Assembly: GCF_000368785.1 (NCBI RefSeq)
Contig: NZ_KB849688.1
Span: 190,943-254,942, forward strand
Length of the DNA stretch: 64,000 bases
Source of the DNA: Acinetobacter towneri DSM 14962 = CIP 107472
GTDB lineage: Bacteria > Pseudomonadota > Gammaproteobacteria > Pseudomonadales > Moraxellaceae
Direction: 5' to 3'
The notes under the pieces are model-generated. The model ran no database searches. It was given only the letters and a program-made list of their open reading frames with translations, and was not told where the DNA came from. A program made the translations under genes and the position numbers. Of this stretch, positions 27,237 through 37,164 are shown piece by piece. Each line of letters begins with the position of its first letter. The first letter of the stretch is position 1.

Positions 27237-28013
27237 ATGCCTACGATTTTTTTAGAATCAAAAGATAACCCGAAAATTAAACACTTACGTGGTTTAATTG
27301 AACAAAATAACTATCGCAAAAAACAGGGACAAACGGTACTTGAAGGTACACATTTGTGTCTGGCGTGGTTACATGAAAATAAAAAAATCAATTCGATTTT
27401 TACCACCGAACATGCACTAAGCCATCCTGACTATGAGCGTATTTTGGCTAAATACACAGGCGTGGTCTTTGTCATTGGCGAATCTTTATATAAAGATTTA
27501 AGCACTTTAGGCACTTCCCTTGCCTGTTTAGCCATTGTCGACGTGCCAAGTTCAAGCCAAGCTTTAGACTTTAAAGCAGACACACTGATTTTAGAAAATG
27601 TGCAAGATCCGGGTAATGTCGGCACCTTATTGCGCTCTGCAGCAGCAGCAGGTATTGAACAAATTATTTGTACCAAAGGTTCTGCCTCACTTTGGTCGCC
27701 ACGGGTGTTACGTGCAGGCATGGGCGCACACTTTAGCTTGCATACCTTTGAAAATATTGAACTCGAAGATGTCTTAGCACAATTTCAGATTCCTGTATAT
27801 GTGACCAGTTCACACCATGCAGAAAGTCTCTATTCCAAAAATCTGCGTAAGGCTTGCGTCTGGATTCTAGGCAATGAAGGTCAAGGTGTGTCCGATTATG
27901 CCTTACAGCATGCAGAAGCGGTAAGTATTCCACAACCAGGTGGACAGGAATCTTTGAATGTGGCAATTGCAGGCTCAATCTGTTTCTTTGAAATGGTACG
28001 CCAACGTCTGTAA
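27237..28013 (+). CDS. TrmH/SpoU-family RNA 2'-O-methyltransferase
   Basis: A 258-residue SPOUT methyltransferase using S-adenosylmethionine on rRNA or tRNA. An N-terminal substrate-binding domain (SKDNPKIKHLRGLIEQNNYRK) is followed by the knotted catalytic domain with motif 1 LENVQDPGNVGTLLRSAAAAG, motif 2 ILGNEGQGVSDYAL and motif 3 SIPQPGGQESLNVAIAGSI. The target nucleotide cannot be read from sequence; the N-terminal half is shaped like RlmB/TsnR-type proteins. Confidence 0.9.
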   Translation: MPTIFLESKDNPKIKHLRGLIEQNNYRKKQGQTVLEGTHLCLAWLHENKKINSIFTTEHALSHPDYERILAKYTGVVFVIGESLYKDLSTLGTSLACLAIVDVPSSSQALDFKADTLILENVQDPGNVGTLLRSAAAAGIEQIICTKGSASLWSPRVLRAGMGAHFSLHTFENIELEDVLAQFQIPVYVTSSHHAESLYSKNLRKACVWILGNEGQGVSDYALQHAEAVSIPQPGGQESLNVAIAGSICFFEMVRQRL

Positions 28014-28147
28014 ATGGTTAATTTATTTTAAAAAGACTAGCCCTGCAAAAAAAATAGATTAGACTGAAAATAATAACTTGCAATGTCAACCAAACCATTG
28101 TTTTTAGCGTTATAAAATATGATGTTAAAAATAATGGTGGGTATCCA

Positions 28148-28783
28148 ATGACAGGATTTTCCATCTCTATGGATTTAAACCCGAAGTCGTCACACTCGGA
28201 AAATTTGAGTGCTCTTAAGAGTACGGCTGAGCAACGTCTGAAGAATTTCATGCAAGACGTAACGGGGCGTGCCTTAGTGATGATGGAAAGTGCAACGCAA
28301 GGACAGCACGGCATTGCTATGGATTTGGTGCAAGAAGCCTTTATTTCCTTGCATAAATCTTATGCTGACAAAGCCACAGAGGAATGGTATCCCCTGTTTT
28401 ACACCATTTTAAATAACAAATTACAAGATTGGCGTCGTAAAGAAGCTCGCCGCGCTCAACCGTTTTCATGGTTCAAAAAAATCAGTTTAGATGATGACGA
28501 TGTTGAACAACTTGATATTGTCGATGAGCAAGCACTCAATCCTGCAGAGTTTTTAGATCAAGCTGTGACTGTAGAAGAAATTCAGGCAGCAATTGCGGGG
28601 CTTCCTGTGCGGCAACAACAAGCTTTTATGTTACGTGCTTGGGAAGGTTTTGATACGCAAACCACCGCACAAATTATGAACTGCACTGAAGGCAGTGTAA
28701 AAACGCATTATCACCGTGCTATTCAAGCTTTACGCAACAGTTTGGCACATATGAATCCGTATCTGGGAGGATCATCAGAATGA
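28148..28783 (+). CDS. RNA polymerase sigma factor, ECF (sigma-70 family)
   Basis: A 211-residue alternative sigma factor. Region 2 covers roughly residues 35-105 (AMDLVQEAFISLHKSY and FYTILNNKLQDWRRKEARR, the core-binding and -10 recognition helices). Region 4 covers about 150-205 (LPVRQQQAFMLRAWEGF then IMNCTEGSVKTHYHRAIQALR, the -35 helix-turn-helix). It overlaps the next gene by ATGA, the usual sigma/anti-sigma arrangement. Its regulon is unknown. Confidence 0.92.
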   Translation: MTGFSISMDLNPKSSHSENLSALKSTAEQRLKNFMQDVTGRALVMMESATQGQHGIAMDLVQEAFISLHKSYADKATEEWYPLFYTILNNKLQDWRRKEARRAQPFSWFKKISLDDDDVEQLDIVDEQALNPAEFLDQAVTVEEIQAAIAGLPVRQQQAFMLRAWEGFDTQTTAQIMNCTEGSVKTHYHRAIQALRNSLAHMNPYLGGSSE

Positions 28784-29100
28784 AACAAGATGATTTCTTA
28801 AAACAAGTGACATCTAAACTTGATGGATTGGCTCGCCACCATCAAGACAAAGCCGCGGTCATGAATCATGTCTTGGACAATATTCAAGACAAGAAAACAT
28901 CGCGCTATGGGCTTTGGAAAATGTCAGGTTTTGCATTGGCTGCGGCAATTGCAGGTTTTGTGGTCTTGCCAAATTCAATGGAAATGACCACACAGCCGCA
29001 GAATCAAGCTGTATCTGTTCCTAAACTTTCTCCACAAATGGTGGAAGATTTAGAAATGTTAATGGTGTTGGGTGAGGACAAAGTTCCACATGGCAGCTAA
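28780..29100 (+). CDS. Probable anti-sigma-like single-pass membrane protein
   Basis: A 106-residue protein with a cytoplasmic N-terminus of about 46 residues, one membrane helix (residues about 47-64, WKMSGFALAAAIAGFVVL), and a short outer part ending VPHGS. Size, topology and translational coupling to an ECF sigma gene suggest it restrains that sigma factor. No zinc-binding HxxxCxxC motif is visible, so it is not a ZAS-type anti-sigma. It overlaps the following gene by 11 bases. Confidence 0.7.
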   Translation: MKQDDFLKQVTSKLDGLARHHQDKAAVMNHVLDNIQDKKTSRYGLWKMSGFALAAAIAGFVVLPNSMEMTTQPQNQAVSVPKLSPQMVEDLEMLMVLGEDKVPHGS

Positions 29101-29491
29101 ACGAATTGTGATTGCGTGTTGTGCGCTCAGTTTTTTACAAACCAGTTTTGCAGGGTTTGAGCGTTTTTGGATTTTTTCCAAAGATGCAGATACGCAAATT
29201 TCAGAAACCTGGGAAACTCTTTCTGAAGAAGAACAATTGGCCTTAATTAAGCGCTATCAAAACTTAAAAGAAATTCCTGCAGAAAAAAGCGTAGCTTTAC
29301 AGCAGCGGATGGATTGGTTTACTCAACTGCCTGATAGCGAAAAACAAAAAATGCGTGAAACTTGGCAAAAAATGAGCACGCAAGAACGTCGTGAATTAGG
29401 ACAACGCTTGCAACAAGCAACACCTGAACAACGACCTTTAATTCGTCAGGAATACATTCTTAAATATCAGCAGCCTGCAATGAGTCACTAA
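29090..29491 (+). CDS. DUF3106-type exported protein
   Basis: A 133-residue protein with a signal peptide (MAAKRIVIACCALSFLQTSFA) and a mature part of charged helices with repeated W-x-x-L/M-S/T-x-x-E units: ISETWETLSEEEQLALIKRY, MDWFTQLPDSEKQKMRETW, QKMSTQERRELGQRLQQATP. This matches the DUF3106 pattern, often found next to ECF sigma genes. It may be a periplasmic sensor or envelope-stress component. The start at 29090 overlaps the preceding gene in another frame. Confidence 0.82.
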   Translation: MAAKRIVIACCALSFLQTSFAGFERFWIFSKDADTQISETWETLSEEEQLALIKRYQNLKEIPAEKSVALQQRMDWFTQLPDSEKQKMRETWQKMSTQERRELGQRLQQATPEQRPLIRQEYILKYQQPAMSH

Positions 29492-29537
29492 TTTTATCTG
29501 TTCATGGATAATAGAAAGTACTTGAAGTCACCAATAA

Positions 29538-29573
29538 CAAAAGCCTCATCGTGTAAAACAGATGAGGCTTTTG
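29538..29573. terminator. Bidirectional terminator
   Basis: Perfect 13-bp stem CAAAAGCCTCATC (29538-29550) with GATGAGGCTTTTG (29561-29573). It separates the convergent sigma operon and the CSLREA genes. Confidence 0.88.
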
Positions 29574-29591
29574 CAATAAAGAGTCGGTAGA

Positions 29592-32060
29592 TTACGATTT
29601 TCTTGGACGTTGACGATAGAACGCCAATCCGATTAAACCAAACATACCCCAGAAACCTAAGCTTCCCCCACCGCCACCACTGGCTTCATAGTTGGTGTTC
29701 TTGGCTGTATTCTCCAAAGTAATAGTCGCTTCTTCTGATAGTGCCTGCTCATGATCAAACACGGTATATCTCAGTTCATAATCGAATGGGCTAAAACTAT
29801 TACGCACTTGTACCTGAATATTGCCTCCATAGCAGGTTTCACGTTCATAATCACCTGGACAAGGTGCTTTACGATCTGCCGTTAGCACCACGCTAGAAGG
29901 GGAAGGGTTATGTGTAAAGCGAATTGCGAGCTCTTGTCCTGTATGGTCTCTATAGAATGCTGGTTTATTGGTATTTTCAGCTAAAGTACTGATTATGCCA
30001 TCCCCACCATCGCTATCATTCAGCAATGGATTAAAACTCACTTTGAGGTCTGTACCATATTCAAGTCGTACACGATCATCTTTTGCAATTGGGGCAATAT
30101 TGCTAAATTTACCTTCAAGTAAGCCCGAAGAATGCAAATTACTGTCCAATTTTGAGGTAATGGTGTATTTACAATACGCTGAATCGGTTGCTTCTGTGAC
30201 TTTATCATTCAGTCGATACATGACAATCCGTTGCAACTGTGCATCCCATTCACATTTGAATAGTGGATCTTGGGTCAATTTATCGGTACTAAATGTGGTA
30301 CCTGAACCCGAAATTGCACCAATCCCCAATACTTCAGTGCTAATGCTAAAGTTGTCAGAATTAAGCTGTCTTAACTGAACAAATTTCCCATCTGCAGTTG
30401 GTTCATCTTGCTTTAATGCCATCGCAAATGGATCAACATAAATGGCACGATATTGCTGCTTAGCTTTGGTATTCGCCAACAAATCCTGCATCGTTTTCAA
30501 ATCAGTACGCGATTGAGAAACGACCGAAGATGCAGCATCTTTACTTTGATCTATCGCAGACTGAATACGGTCAATTTGTTGCTGATAATTGGCAAATAAA
30601 CTTTCATAAGAGACATTACGCAAGCTTTGAATATCGGCTGCATTTAAGCGCATCACTTCTACAGAGCCAATTTCACAGGTATTTTTTGCATCAGGATTTA
30701 AAGTTAAAGTTGCATTACTCACCCGCGCTAAACCACGTTGTTCATAATCACTACACCCCATGCTGTTTACATCAATCAAATCTTTCGCAGGGTCTGAACC
30801 AAGTTTTGGATAATACAACGGCAGGAATAAATTATAAGCAGATGGTTCTTGCAAGGGCTGCAATACTTGATCAAAGCTAAGCCCTGTCAAATCCAAATTT
30901 TTAGCACCATCATAAGAACTATTTGCTGTTTCAGGCAAATCACACTCGCCTTGCTCTGTCGCTGATCCCATTGCGAATAAGGCATTGCGAATTGTGTTGA
31001 TGTTGCGCGCCTGCTCTAAGCTCGCAGGGAATGCATAACGACAAGATTTACCTTGGTTAAAGGCCAACATATTAAAAGAGAGGACAATACGTGGATAATT
31101 GTCATAAAACAAAGTACTCAATGCTTTATTTTCAACAATGGTATTACTTTGCAAATACACCTGTGACAAAGTGCTAAGCGGATGATTTTCTGCATTACTT
31201 AAGTTAAAGATATGACCTTTGCTGGTATCAGCTTGGTTTTGTGCAATCGTACTGGCAGTCAACGCAAGATCTGGTTGGCCGCAAAGATCAAAAGTACTAA
31301 GACTATTTGCAGCACCATTTTTCACAATACTGCTGCGGTCAATTTTCACCATAGAGCGTGTATTGACCAAGTTGGCACTACAATCCATTGCCAACACACT
31401 ACCTACTTTGGCTTGGTTCGCATGGATATAAGCATTTTCTAAATTGACTTGACGCTCCGCTTGATGAGCAACAACGTAAATTGCACCACCTTGTTCTGCA
31501 TGCGAATTTTGAATTTCGACATTGTTCGCAGCTAATGGGCCTGCCACAAATAATGCACCACCCTTGCCTGCATCTGCAGGGTTTGCATTACCACCACCAT
31601 GGGCATTCCCATTTTTTAGAATGACATCGTATAGCGCCACGCTGGCTTGGGTATCTGAAGTATTGATAATGCGGCTATTGCCATGTGCATTAATAGTGGT
31701 TTTTAACGGTGCAATTGAAGGATAACGATGTGTAATTGGATCTACTTGGTTATAGTCGACCGCTGTCGCCCCATAAATACGCACCATAGATTGCGGGCGT
31801 AATTCTGAGTTTAAGATATATTCCCCAGCCTGCAACTGAATCATATCGGTTGCACCACGGTTGGTATTGCCTGCGCTACATCCACCGAACGCAATATTCT
31901 GCTTGGCCGCAACTAACGCTTCACGTAATGAACATTTGCTTAAGTCTTCACCATTTTGATCTTCAAAGGTCGTGACCTGAATCACACGATTATCTGCTGC
32001 CATAAGCGACATAGCAGACAGCACCATTATCCCTAATAGTGTTTTTTTATTATTTTTCAT
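29592..32060 (-). CDS. CSLREA-domain surface/secreted protein with GlyGly-CTERM tail
   Basis: An 822-residue protein. After a signal peptide (TLLGIMVLSAMSLMAAD) comes the CSLREA motif (KCSLREALVAAKQN) and a parallel beta-helix-like region rich in N, A and G. The C-terminus reads GGGGGSLGFWGMFGLIGLAF followed by YRQRPRKS: a GlyGly motif, membrane helix and basic tail, which is the GlyGly-CTERM signal cut by rhombosortase, usually on type II secretion substrates. The start at 32060 is preferred to 32066 because AAGGAT is then well spaced. It begins 9 bases after its paralogue and is probably co-transcribed. Confidence 0.85.
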   Translation of the reverse strand: MKNNKKTLLGIMVLSAMSLMAADNRVIQVTTFEDQNGEDLSKCSLREALVAAKQNIAFGGCSAGNTNRGATDMIQLQAGEYILNSELRPQSMVRIYGATAVDYNQVDPITHRYPSIAPLKTTINAHGNSRIINTSDTQASVALYDVILKNGNAHGGGNANPADAGKGGALFVAGPLAANNVEIQNSHAEQGGAIYVVAHQAERQVNLENAYIHANQAKVGSVLAMDCSANLVNTRSMVKIDRSSIVKNGAANSLSTFDLCGQPDLALTASTIAQNQADTSKGHIFNLSNAENHPLSTLSQVYLQSNTIVENKALSTLFYDNYPRIVLSFNMLAFNQGKSCRYAFPASLEQARNINTIRNALFAMGSATEQGECDLPETANSSYDGAKNLDLTGLSFDQVLQPLQEPSAYNLFLPLYYPKLGSDPAKDLIDVNSMGCSDYEQRGLARVSNATLTLNPDAKNTCEIGSVEVMRLNAADIQSLRNVSYESLFANYQQQIDRIQSAIDQSKDAASSVVSQSRTDLKTMQDLLANTKAKQQYRAIYVDPFAMALKQDEPTADGKFVQLRQLNSDNFSISTEVLGIGAISGSGTTFSTDKLTQDPLFKCEWDAQLQRIVMYRLNDKVTEATDSAYCKYTITSKLDSNLHSSGLLEGKFSNIAPIAKDDRVRLEYGTDLKVSFNPLLNDSDGGDGIISTLAENTNKPAFYRDHTGQELAIRFTHNPSPSSVVLTADRKAPCPGDYERETCYGGNIQVQVRNSFSPFDYELRYTVFDHEQALSEEATITLENTAKNTNYEASGGGGGSLGFWGMFGLIGLAFYRQRPRKS

Positions 32061-32069
32061 ATTCATCCT

Positions 32070-33887
32070 TTATGCTTTTCTACGGCGTAAACCCAACAAA
32101 CCCAATAAAGTCATTAATCCGTAAGCGCTCCATGCACCACCAGAAACTTTTATTTTATCGCTTTCCATACGATTTTCATGTTCTTGAATAACTTGGACTT
32201 TCACTTCCATATAAGGTGTTGTGCTGTTAAAGCGTGTGGTGCTGGTAACTAATTTAATTTTAAAGACATCTGCACCATGCCAAGCAGAATCTGGGGTATA
32301 TACCAAATTCCCCAACTCATCTACGGTCAATTTTCCTTTAGAACGTGTATCGAGTTGCTCAATTTGCACACAACCTGCTTGCCATGCTTGGCCTGTCGGA
32401 TTGTTTGGATAGACTTGATCACAAAATTCTTTAGACACCAAATCACTATCACCCAACAAATCACTCACCGACATTTTAGCAATTTGACCCGCCAAAATAT
32501 CTTGACCTATAAGCCCCATAGTTTCAGGAACCATCACCTCTATTGCACCACGGTCACATAAGGTAATATCTGACTGACGGTTTTTACCGCGCTGATCTGA
32601 AGCAGCACAACCGACTACCGTATTATCCCCCAGTTGTAATTGCCCCTGATTCAACACCACAGAATCTTTCAGGCTGTTATAACTGAGCAATACGCGTGGG
32701 CGCATAAAGCCCAAGAATGAGTTTTCAGGAACTTGATATGGACAAAAGAGTGCCGTTTTATCTTGACTGAGGGTTTGGCATGCACCTTCAAGCAGATTAC
32801 CTGCAAGCACCGAATTTGCAGTCCATAGCGTATTTGGATAGTTGCTATCGCCTGCTCCACAGCCTGCGCCGACTAAATTATTTTGCAATCTTGTTGCATC
32901 TGAACCTGCTTGCACACAGTTTGCTGCAGTATTGACACTGACAGGATGTGGATTACCCAAAATCACACTATTGGCAATATAGGCTTTACCCAAAGGTGCG
33001 TTGAGATACACACCACGGCTGTTACCAATCAAGCTAATGTTATTGACACCAATATCATCCAGCACATTCATGACATAGCCTTCATTTGCAGTAAAAGTAC
33101 TGCTCACGATCATATTCCCCATACTAGGAAAGGCTTTGATTTCTTCATCTGCCAAACTTGCTGCAGAATAGAGATTGGCTGAAGCAACTGATATGGTTTT
33201 GTTGCCTTTAAATACTGAAGTTGTAATCACAAAGCGAGGGAATTGCGTATAAATGACGCCACCTTCCTGCGCTTGGTTAGCTTCAAGCAAGCTATTTTTG
33301 ATCTCAATAAAACCTGCAGGGATCTTCTCGTCAGTCATTTGTGCGAGGTTATAAATTGCCCCACCTTGATTGGCTACACCCTGACTCAGTTTCACATAGT
33401 CTAAAATTAAATGTTCATTATTATAAATCAGACCACCTTGTTGCTGACGACAGCGTTCCTCACCGCAGCCCTGTAAAGTTAATTCTTTTAAAGAAACTTT
33501 TAAGAAACGATCCTTGCTATCTTCAATGTGGAAAATTCGCTCATTGCCGCGCATCTGAATCGTGGCATTATTCAAACCTGGGGCAGTTTTATCATTCAGA
33601 CTACTGTCATAGGTGGTTTTAATTTCAAGGTTTTCTGTAATTTTAAGTTGAGTATCAATTTGATAGACGGCTTTCTTTTCTAATAAAATCACACTTGAGG
33701 CATTTTTGCCGCCACAGCCCAAATAGCCTTCTTCAGGCATGCCTAAATTAATATACTCAATGGCTTCACGCAAAGAACATTGTTGATCATCTGCTTTGGT
33801 GTCAGCAGTGGTGGTGACAATGATATTACTACTATATGCATGACCTGCGATAAACAGCATACCAATGCCGATGCTCTGCTTGAGCAT
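32070..33887 (-). CDS. CSLREA-domain surface/secreted protein with GlyGly-CTERM-like tail
   Basis: A 605-residue paralogue of the downstream gene. It has a signal peptide (SIGIGMLFIAGHAYSS), CSLREA motif QQCSLREAIEYINLG, a right-handed beta-helix-like middle with GGLIYNNEHLIL and GGAIYNLAQM turns, and the sorting tail VSGGAWSAYGLMTLLGLLGL then RRRKA. An AAGGAG ribosome site precedes the ATG. Likely secreted and anchored or released after rhombosortase cleavage. Function unknown; the fold suggests adhesion or polysaccharide contact, but that is inference. Confidence 0.85.
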   Translation of the reverse strand: MLKQSIGIGMLFIAGHAYSSNIIVTTTADTKADDQQCSLREAIEYINLGMPEEGYLGCGGKNASSVILLEKKAVYQIDTQLKITENLEIKTTYDSSLNDKTAPGLNNATIQMRGNERIFHIEDSKDRFLKVSLKELTLQGCGEERCRQQQGGLIYNNEHLILDYVKLSQGVANQGGAIYNLAQMTDEKIPAGFIEIKNSLLEANQAQEGGVIYTQFPRFVITTSVFKGNKTISVASANLYSAASLADEEIKAFPSMGNMIVSSTFTANEGYVMNVLDDIGVNNISLIGNSRGVYLNAPLGKAYIANSVILGNPHPVSVNTAANCVQAGSDATRLQNNLVGAGCGAGDSNYPNTLWTANSVLAGNLLEGACQTLSQDKTALFCPYQVPENSFLGFMRPRVLLSYNSLKDSVVLNQGQLQLGDNTVVGCAASDQRGKNRQSDITLCDRGAIEVMVPETMGLIGQDILAGQIAKMSVSDLLGDSDLVSKEFCDQVYPNNPTGQAWQAGCVQIEQLDTRSKGKLTVDELGNLVYTPDSAWHGADVFKIKLVTSTTRFNSTTPYMEVKVQVIQEHENRMESDKIKVSGGAWSAYGLMTLLGLLGLRRRKA

Positions 33888-34009
33888 AAGCGTACTCCTT
33901 GTAATTTTCTTTGTTTTTTTTCTTCTTTAGTTGCAAATTCCCTGCAACTTCGAATTATTTTCCGAATAATTTGGCATAGCTTGCGCAAATTCTCAAGTAA
34001 TTTTAATTT

Positions 34010-34714
34010 TTACCGATATTCGTCAATTAAAGCATAAATCTGACGCAGGTTTGCGCCACTTAATTTCGTTTTCTCTCCTTTAAGTAATTGCACCAACTGT
34101 TCAAGGCTTTGCAGCAAAATCGAGGTCTGCTGTGGGCCATGTAACAATAAGTAATCAATAATTTGTGGGTCGATGATAATCCCGCGACGCTCTAACACGG
34201 AACTCACTAAAGCTTGTCGGTCTGCATACAAACTGCCTGAAGGCACTTTAACACTCACTGCCTGCGTCAAACGTGATTGCAAATCGGGCAATTCAAGCTT
34301 TAATTCAATCGGTGCAAAACGTGATGAAAACACCAACTGACCACCAACCTCATTGCTGTAATTGATTAAGTGAAACACCGCACGTTGCCAATGTGGTACA
34401 CCACTAATCGCTTCAATATCGTCTAAAGCAACCAAATCATAACGGTCTAAAGAGGTAATTGCTTCTGTTGGGGCATCCAATAATTCAAGTAAGGATACTT
34501 TAATAGCTGATTTGCCAATTTCTAAATAGGAATCGCAAATTGCAGACAATAAATGACTTTTGCCTGTGCCCGCACCACCATAGACATAAAAGCGATTGAC
34601 CAATCCTGCATGAAGCTGTCGAACTGCATCAATCACATGCCCCCAACCCGGACCAGAAAAATCACTGATCCGTGCATCTAATTGAGGCTCGATATCTAAC
34701 TGCAGTTGACGCAT
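34010..34714 (-). CDS. hda: DnaA regulatory inactivator Hda
   Basis: A 234-residue DnaA-related AAA+ protein that, bound to the sliding clamp, triggers ATP hydrolysis on DnaA to prevent re-initiation. The extreme N-terminus MRQLQLDIEP carries the clamp-binding QLxLxI motif that defines Hda. Walker A GGAGTGKS lies at residues 46-53, with a Walker-B-like LVALDDIEAI. The DnaA DNA-binding domain IV is absent, as expected. It lies 14 bases after perM. Confidence 0.92.
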   Translation of the reverse strand: MRQLQLDIEPQLDARISDFSGPGWGHVIDAVRQLHAGLVNRFYVYGGAGTGKSHLLSAICDSYLEIGKSAIKVSLLELLDAPTEAITSLDRYDLVALDDIEAISGVPHWQRAVFHLINYSNEVGGQLVFSSRFAPIELKLELPDLQSRLTQAVSVKVPSGSLYADRQALVSSVLERRGIIIDPQIIDYLLLHGPQQTSILLQSLEQLVQLLKGEKTKLSGANLRQIYALIDEYR

Positions 34715-34728
34715 AGAATTGTAATCAC

Positions 34729-35949
34729 CTAGGAGTTTTGCTGATCTGAGGGCTTTATCTTACTTGATTTTTCAGTCTGTTGCAGTGAATTTGCTGACTG
34801 AGGATCAAGCTCAATATCAATATGAACTTGTGCTGTATCAATGCTGATGTCACCCGATGCACCATCTTCCGACACCACCACAGGTTGCCCATACAAATAA
34901 CTTTTTTCGTAAAAATCACGTAAATGACGCAGTAAAACCACAATCACTGCTGCTACTGGTAAAGCAATCAACATCCCCATGAATCCAGCCAGTTGTGCAC
35001 CTGCTAAAACAGCAAACACCACCGCGACTGGCGAAAGCCCGATTTTATCACCCAATAAAAACGGTTGTAGAATATAGCCTTCCACCGCCTGTCCAATCAT
35101 AAAGACCACAAGGACTAAAACCAATTGCATCCAGTCAATGCCAAATTGTAGGAAAGTGGCAATAATGGCTGCAACAATCCCTACAGCGAAACCTAAATAC
35201 GGAATAATACTAGCAAGTCCCGCAACCATCCCAATAATCAAGCCGACTTCTAAACCAATCAGTTGTAGCCCTGTAGCATAAACGACGCCCAACAAGATCA
35301 TCACCAAAAACTGACCTTTAACGAAAGCACCTAGAACACTGTGACATTCTTGTACCACAGCCAAAGTGCTTTGCTCATAAGGACGCGGAATTAAGCGACG
35401 CAGGCTGTCGAGCATACGCTGCCAGTCGAGTAGGAAATAGAAAGCAATAATTGGAATCAGCACCACGGTACCGCCAATTTGAATAAAATTCAGACCAGAC
35501 TGTGCAACACGCAATAACATGGCTTGAATACTATCGGCACTATAATTGGTTTGCACATAATCCATGACGATGCTGCTCATGTGCGAGGTATCAATTTCCA
35601 TTTCTTCAATATGAAAAGTCGAAGACACCCACGGCAAGAAGGTCGAATTGATCCAGTTAATACCGACAGGAATACTGTCACGCGCAATCATCAACTGCTT
35701 CCAAACCAAAGGAATGATGTACCAAACTGCCAAAGTCAGCGCGATGCCAATCCCAATAAAAACCAAACTGATAGATAGCCAACGTGGCAAACCGACTTTG
35801 CAAAATTGTTCAACCAATGGGCTAAATAAATAAGCCATGAAAAATGCAACAACAAAAGGAATGACAACCGGTTTTAATAAGTACAGCACCCAAAGGAGCA
35901 GCACTATCCCAGACAGGATAAAAATGCGACGCAAGGTACGATCGACCAT
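34729..35949 (-). CDS. perM: AI-2E/PerM-family membrane transporter
   Basis: A 406-residue integral membrane protein of the AI-2E transporter (UPF0118) family with about eight membrane segments. It begins IFILSGIVLLLWVLYLLKPVVIPFVVAFFMAYLFSPLV, with the conserved GLASIIPYLGFAVGIVAAIIA and the C-terminal VGQAVEGYILQPFLLGDKIGLSP-type block. The last 60 residues are a polar cytoplasmic tail. The substrate is unknown; family members have been linked to AI-2 or ion export. PerM is the common name when next to hda/purM. Confidence 0.85.
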   Translation of the reverse strand: MVDRTLRRIFILSGIVLLLWVLYLLKPVVIPFVVAFFMAYLFSPLVEQFCKVGLPRWLSISLVFIGIGIALTLAVWYIIPLVWKQLMIARDSIPVGINWINSTFLPWVSSTFHIEEMEIDTSHMSSIVMDYVQTNYSADSIQAMLLRVAQSGLNFIQIGGTVVLIPIIAFYFLLDWQRMLDSLRRLIPRPYEQSTLAVVQECHSVLGAFVKGQFLVMILLGVVYATGLQLIGLEVGLIIGMVAGLASIIPYLGFAVGIVAAIIATFLQFGIDWMQLVLVLVVFMIGQAVEGYILQPFLLGDKIGLSPVAVVFAVLAGAQLAGFMGMLIALPVAAVIVVLLRHLRDFYEKSYLYGQPVVVSEDGASGDISIDTAQVHIDIELDPQSANSLQQTEKSSKIKPSDQQNS

Positions 35950-36051
35950 AGAAATTCGCCTTTTTTCAGTTTATTCGTTATAGAAGTTAAAATATTTGAA
36001 TAAAGATAGCATTTTAGCGCATAAATAACATAAGAGTTTCGTATATTCAGG

Positions 36052-36057
36052 TATAAT
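36052..36057 (+). promoter_or_regulatory. Probable -10 element for purM
   Basis: TATAAT at 36052-36057, 27 bases before the purM start. No good -35 is visible at the right distance. Confidence 0.45.
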
Positions 36058-36083
36058 CGCCCCGCGAATGCGGAGACTTCATT

Positions 36084-37154
36084 ATGAGCAACTCAACTTC
36101 TAACCCAACCACTGGTTTAAGCTATAAAGATGCTGGTGTCGATATTGAAGCGGGCGACGCGTTAGTCGATCGTATCAAATCTGTCGCTAAGCGCACGACT
36201 CGTCCTGAAGTGATGGGTGGATTAGGCGGCTTTGGCGCACTTTGTAAAATTCCGAAAGGTTATGAAGAACCTGTGCTCGTATCTGGCACAGATGGTGTAG
36301 GAACTAAATTACGTTTAGCGTTGAACCTAAACCGCCATGACACAATTGGTCAAGATTTGGTGGCAATGTGTGTAAATGACTTGCTGGTGTGCGGTGCTGA
36401 ACCTTTATTCTTCTTAGACTACTATGCAACAGGTCACTTAAATGTAGACGTTGCAGCCAATGTTGTTACAGGAATTGGTAAAGGCTGTGAGCTTGCAGGC
36501 TGTGCGCTTGTAGGTGGTGAAACTGCTGAAATGCCAGGCATGTATGAAGGTGAAGATTACGATCTTGCAGGCTTCTGTGTGGGCGTGGTTGAGCAAAGCA
36601 AAATTATTGATGGCTCTAAAGTAAAAGCTGGTGACGTTCTGATTGGTGTCGCTTCTTCAGGTGCACACTCAAACGGTTACTCTTTACTTCGTAAAATTTT
36701 AGACGTAAAAAATGTTGATTTAACTCAACTGGTTGATGGTCGTCCACTGGCTGACGTTGCCATGGAACCAACACGCATTTATGTCAAATCAATGCTTGAA
36801 CTGTGCAAACAAGTTGATGTGCATGCTATGGCGCACATTACGGGTGGCGGTTTACCAGGTAACTTACCACGTGTATTGCCAAATGGTGCGCAAGCAGTGA
36901 TTGACGAATCATCTTGGGAATGGCCAGAACTGTTCAAATTGTTACAACGTGAAGGCGGTGTAGAACAGTTTGAAATGTATCGCACCTTTAACTGTGGTGT
37001 AGGTATGGTTGTTGTTGTAGATGCCAACGATGCAGACAAAACAGTTGAGCTTCTCAACAGCCTTGGCGAAAAAGCTTGGGTGATGGGTCGTATTCAAGAC
37101 AACGCCGAATCCGTTGAAGGCGCAGATGAAAAAATTCGCGTAATTTTTGCGTGA
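36084..37154 (+). CDS. purM: Phosphoribosylformylglycinamidine cyclo-ligase
   Basis: AIR synthetase, fifth step of purine synthesis, which closes the imidazole ring using ATP. It has 356 residues. The N-terminus [20 protein letters not shown] and the nucleotide loop [15 protein letters not shown] are typical, followed by [13 protein letters not shown], the metal/phosphate-binding motif, and [22 protein letters not shown]. The ribosome site GGAG lies upstream. purN follows after 10 bases. Confidence 0.97.
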   Translation: MSNSTSNPTTGLSYKDAGVDIEAGDALVDRIKSVAKRTTRPEVMGGLGGFGALCKIPKGYEEPVLVSGTDGVGTKLRLALNLNRHDTIGQDLVAMCVNDLLVCGAEPLFFLDYYATGHLNVDVAANVVTGIGKGCELAGCALVGGETAEMPGMYEGEDYDLAGFCVGVVEQSKIIDGSKVKAGDVLIGVASSGAHSNGYSLLRKILDVKNVDLTQLVDGRPLADVAMEPTRIYVKSMLELCKQVDVHAMAHITGGGLPGNLPRVLPNGAQAVIDESSWEWPELFKLLQREGGVEQFEMYRTFNCGVGMVVVVDANDADKTVELLNSLGEKAWVMGRIQDNAESVEGADEKIRVIFA

Positions 37155-37164
37155 TTTGACTCAG

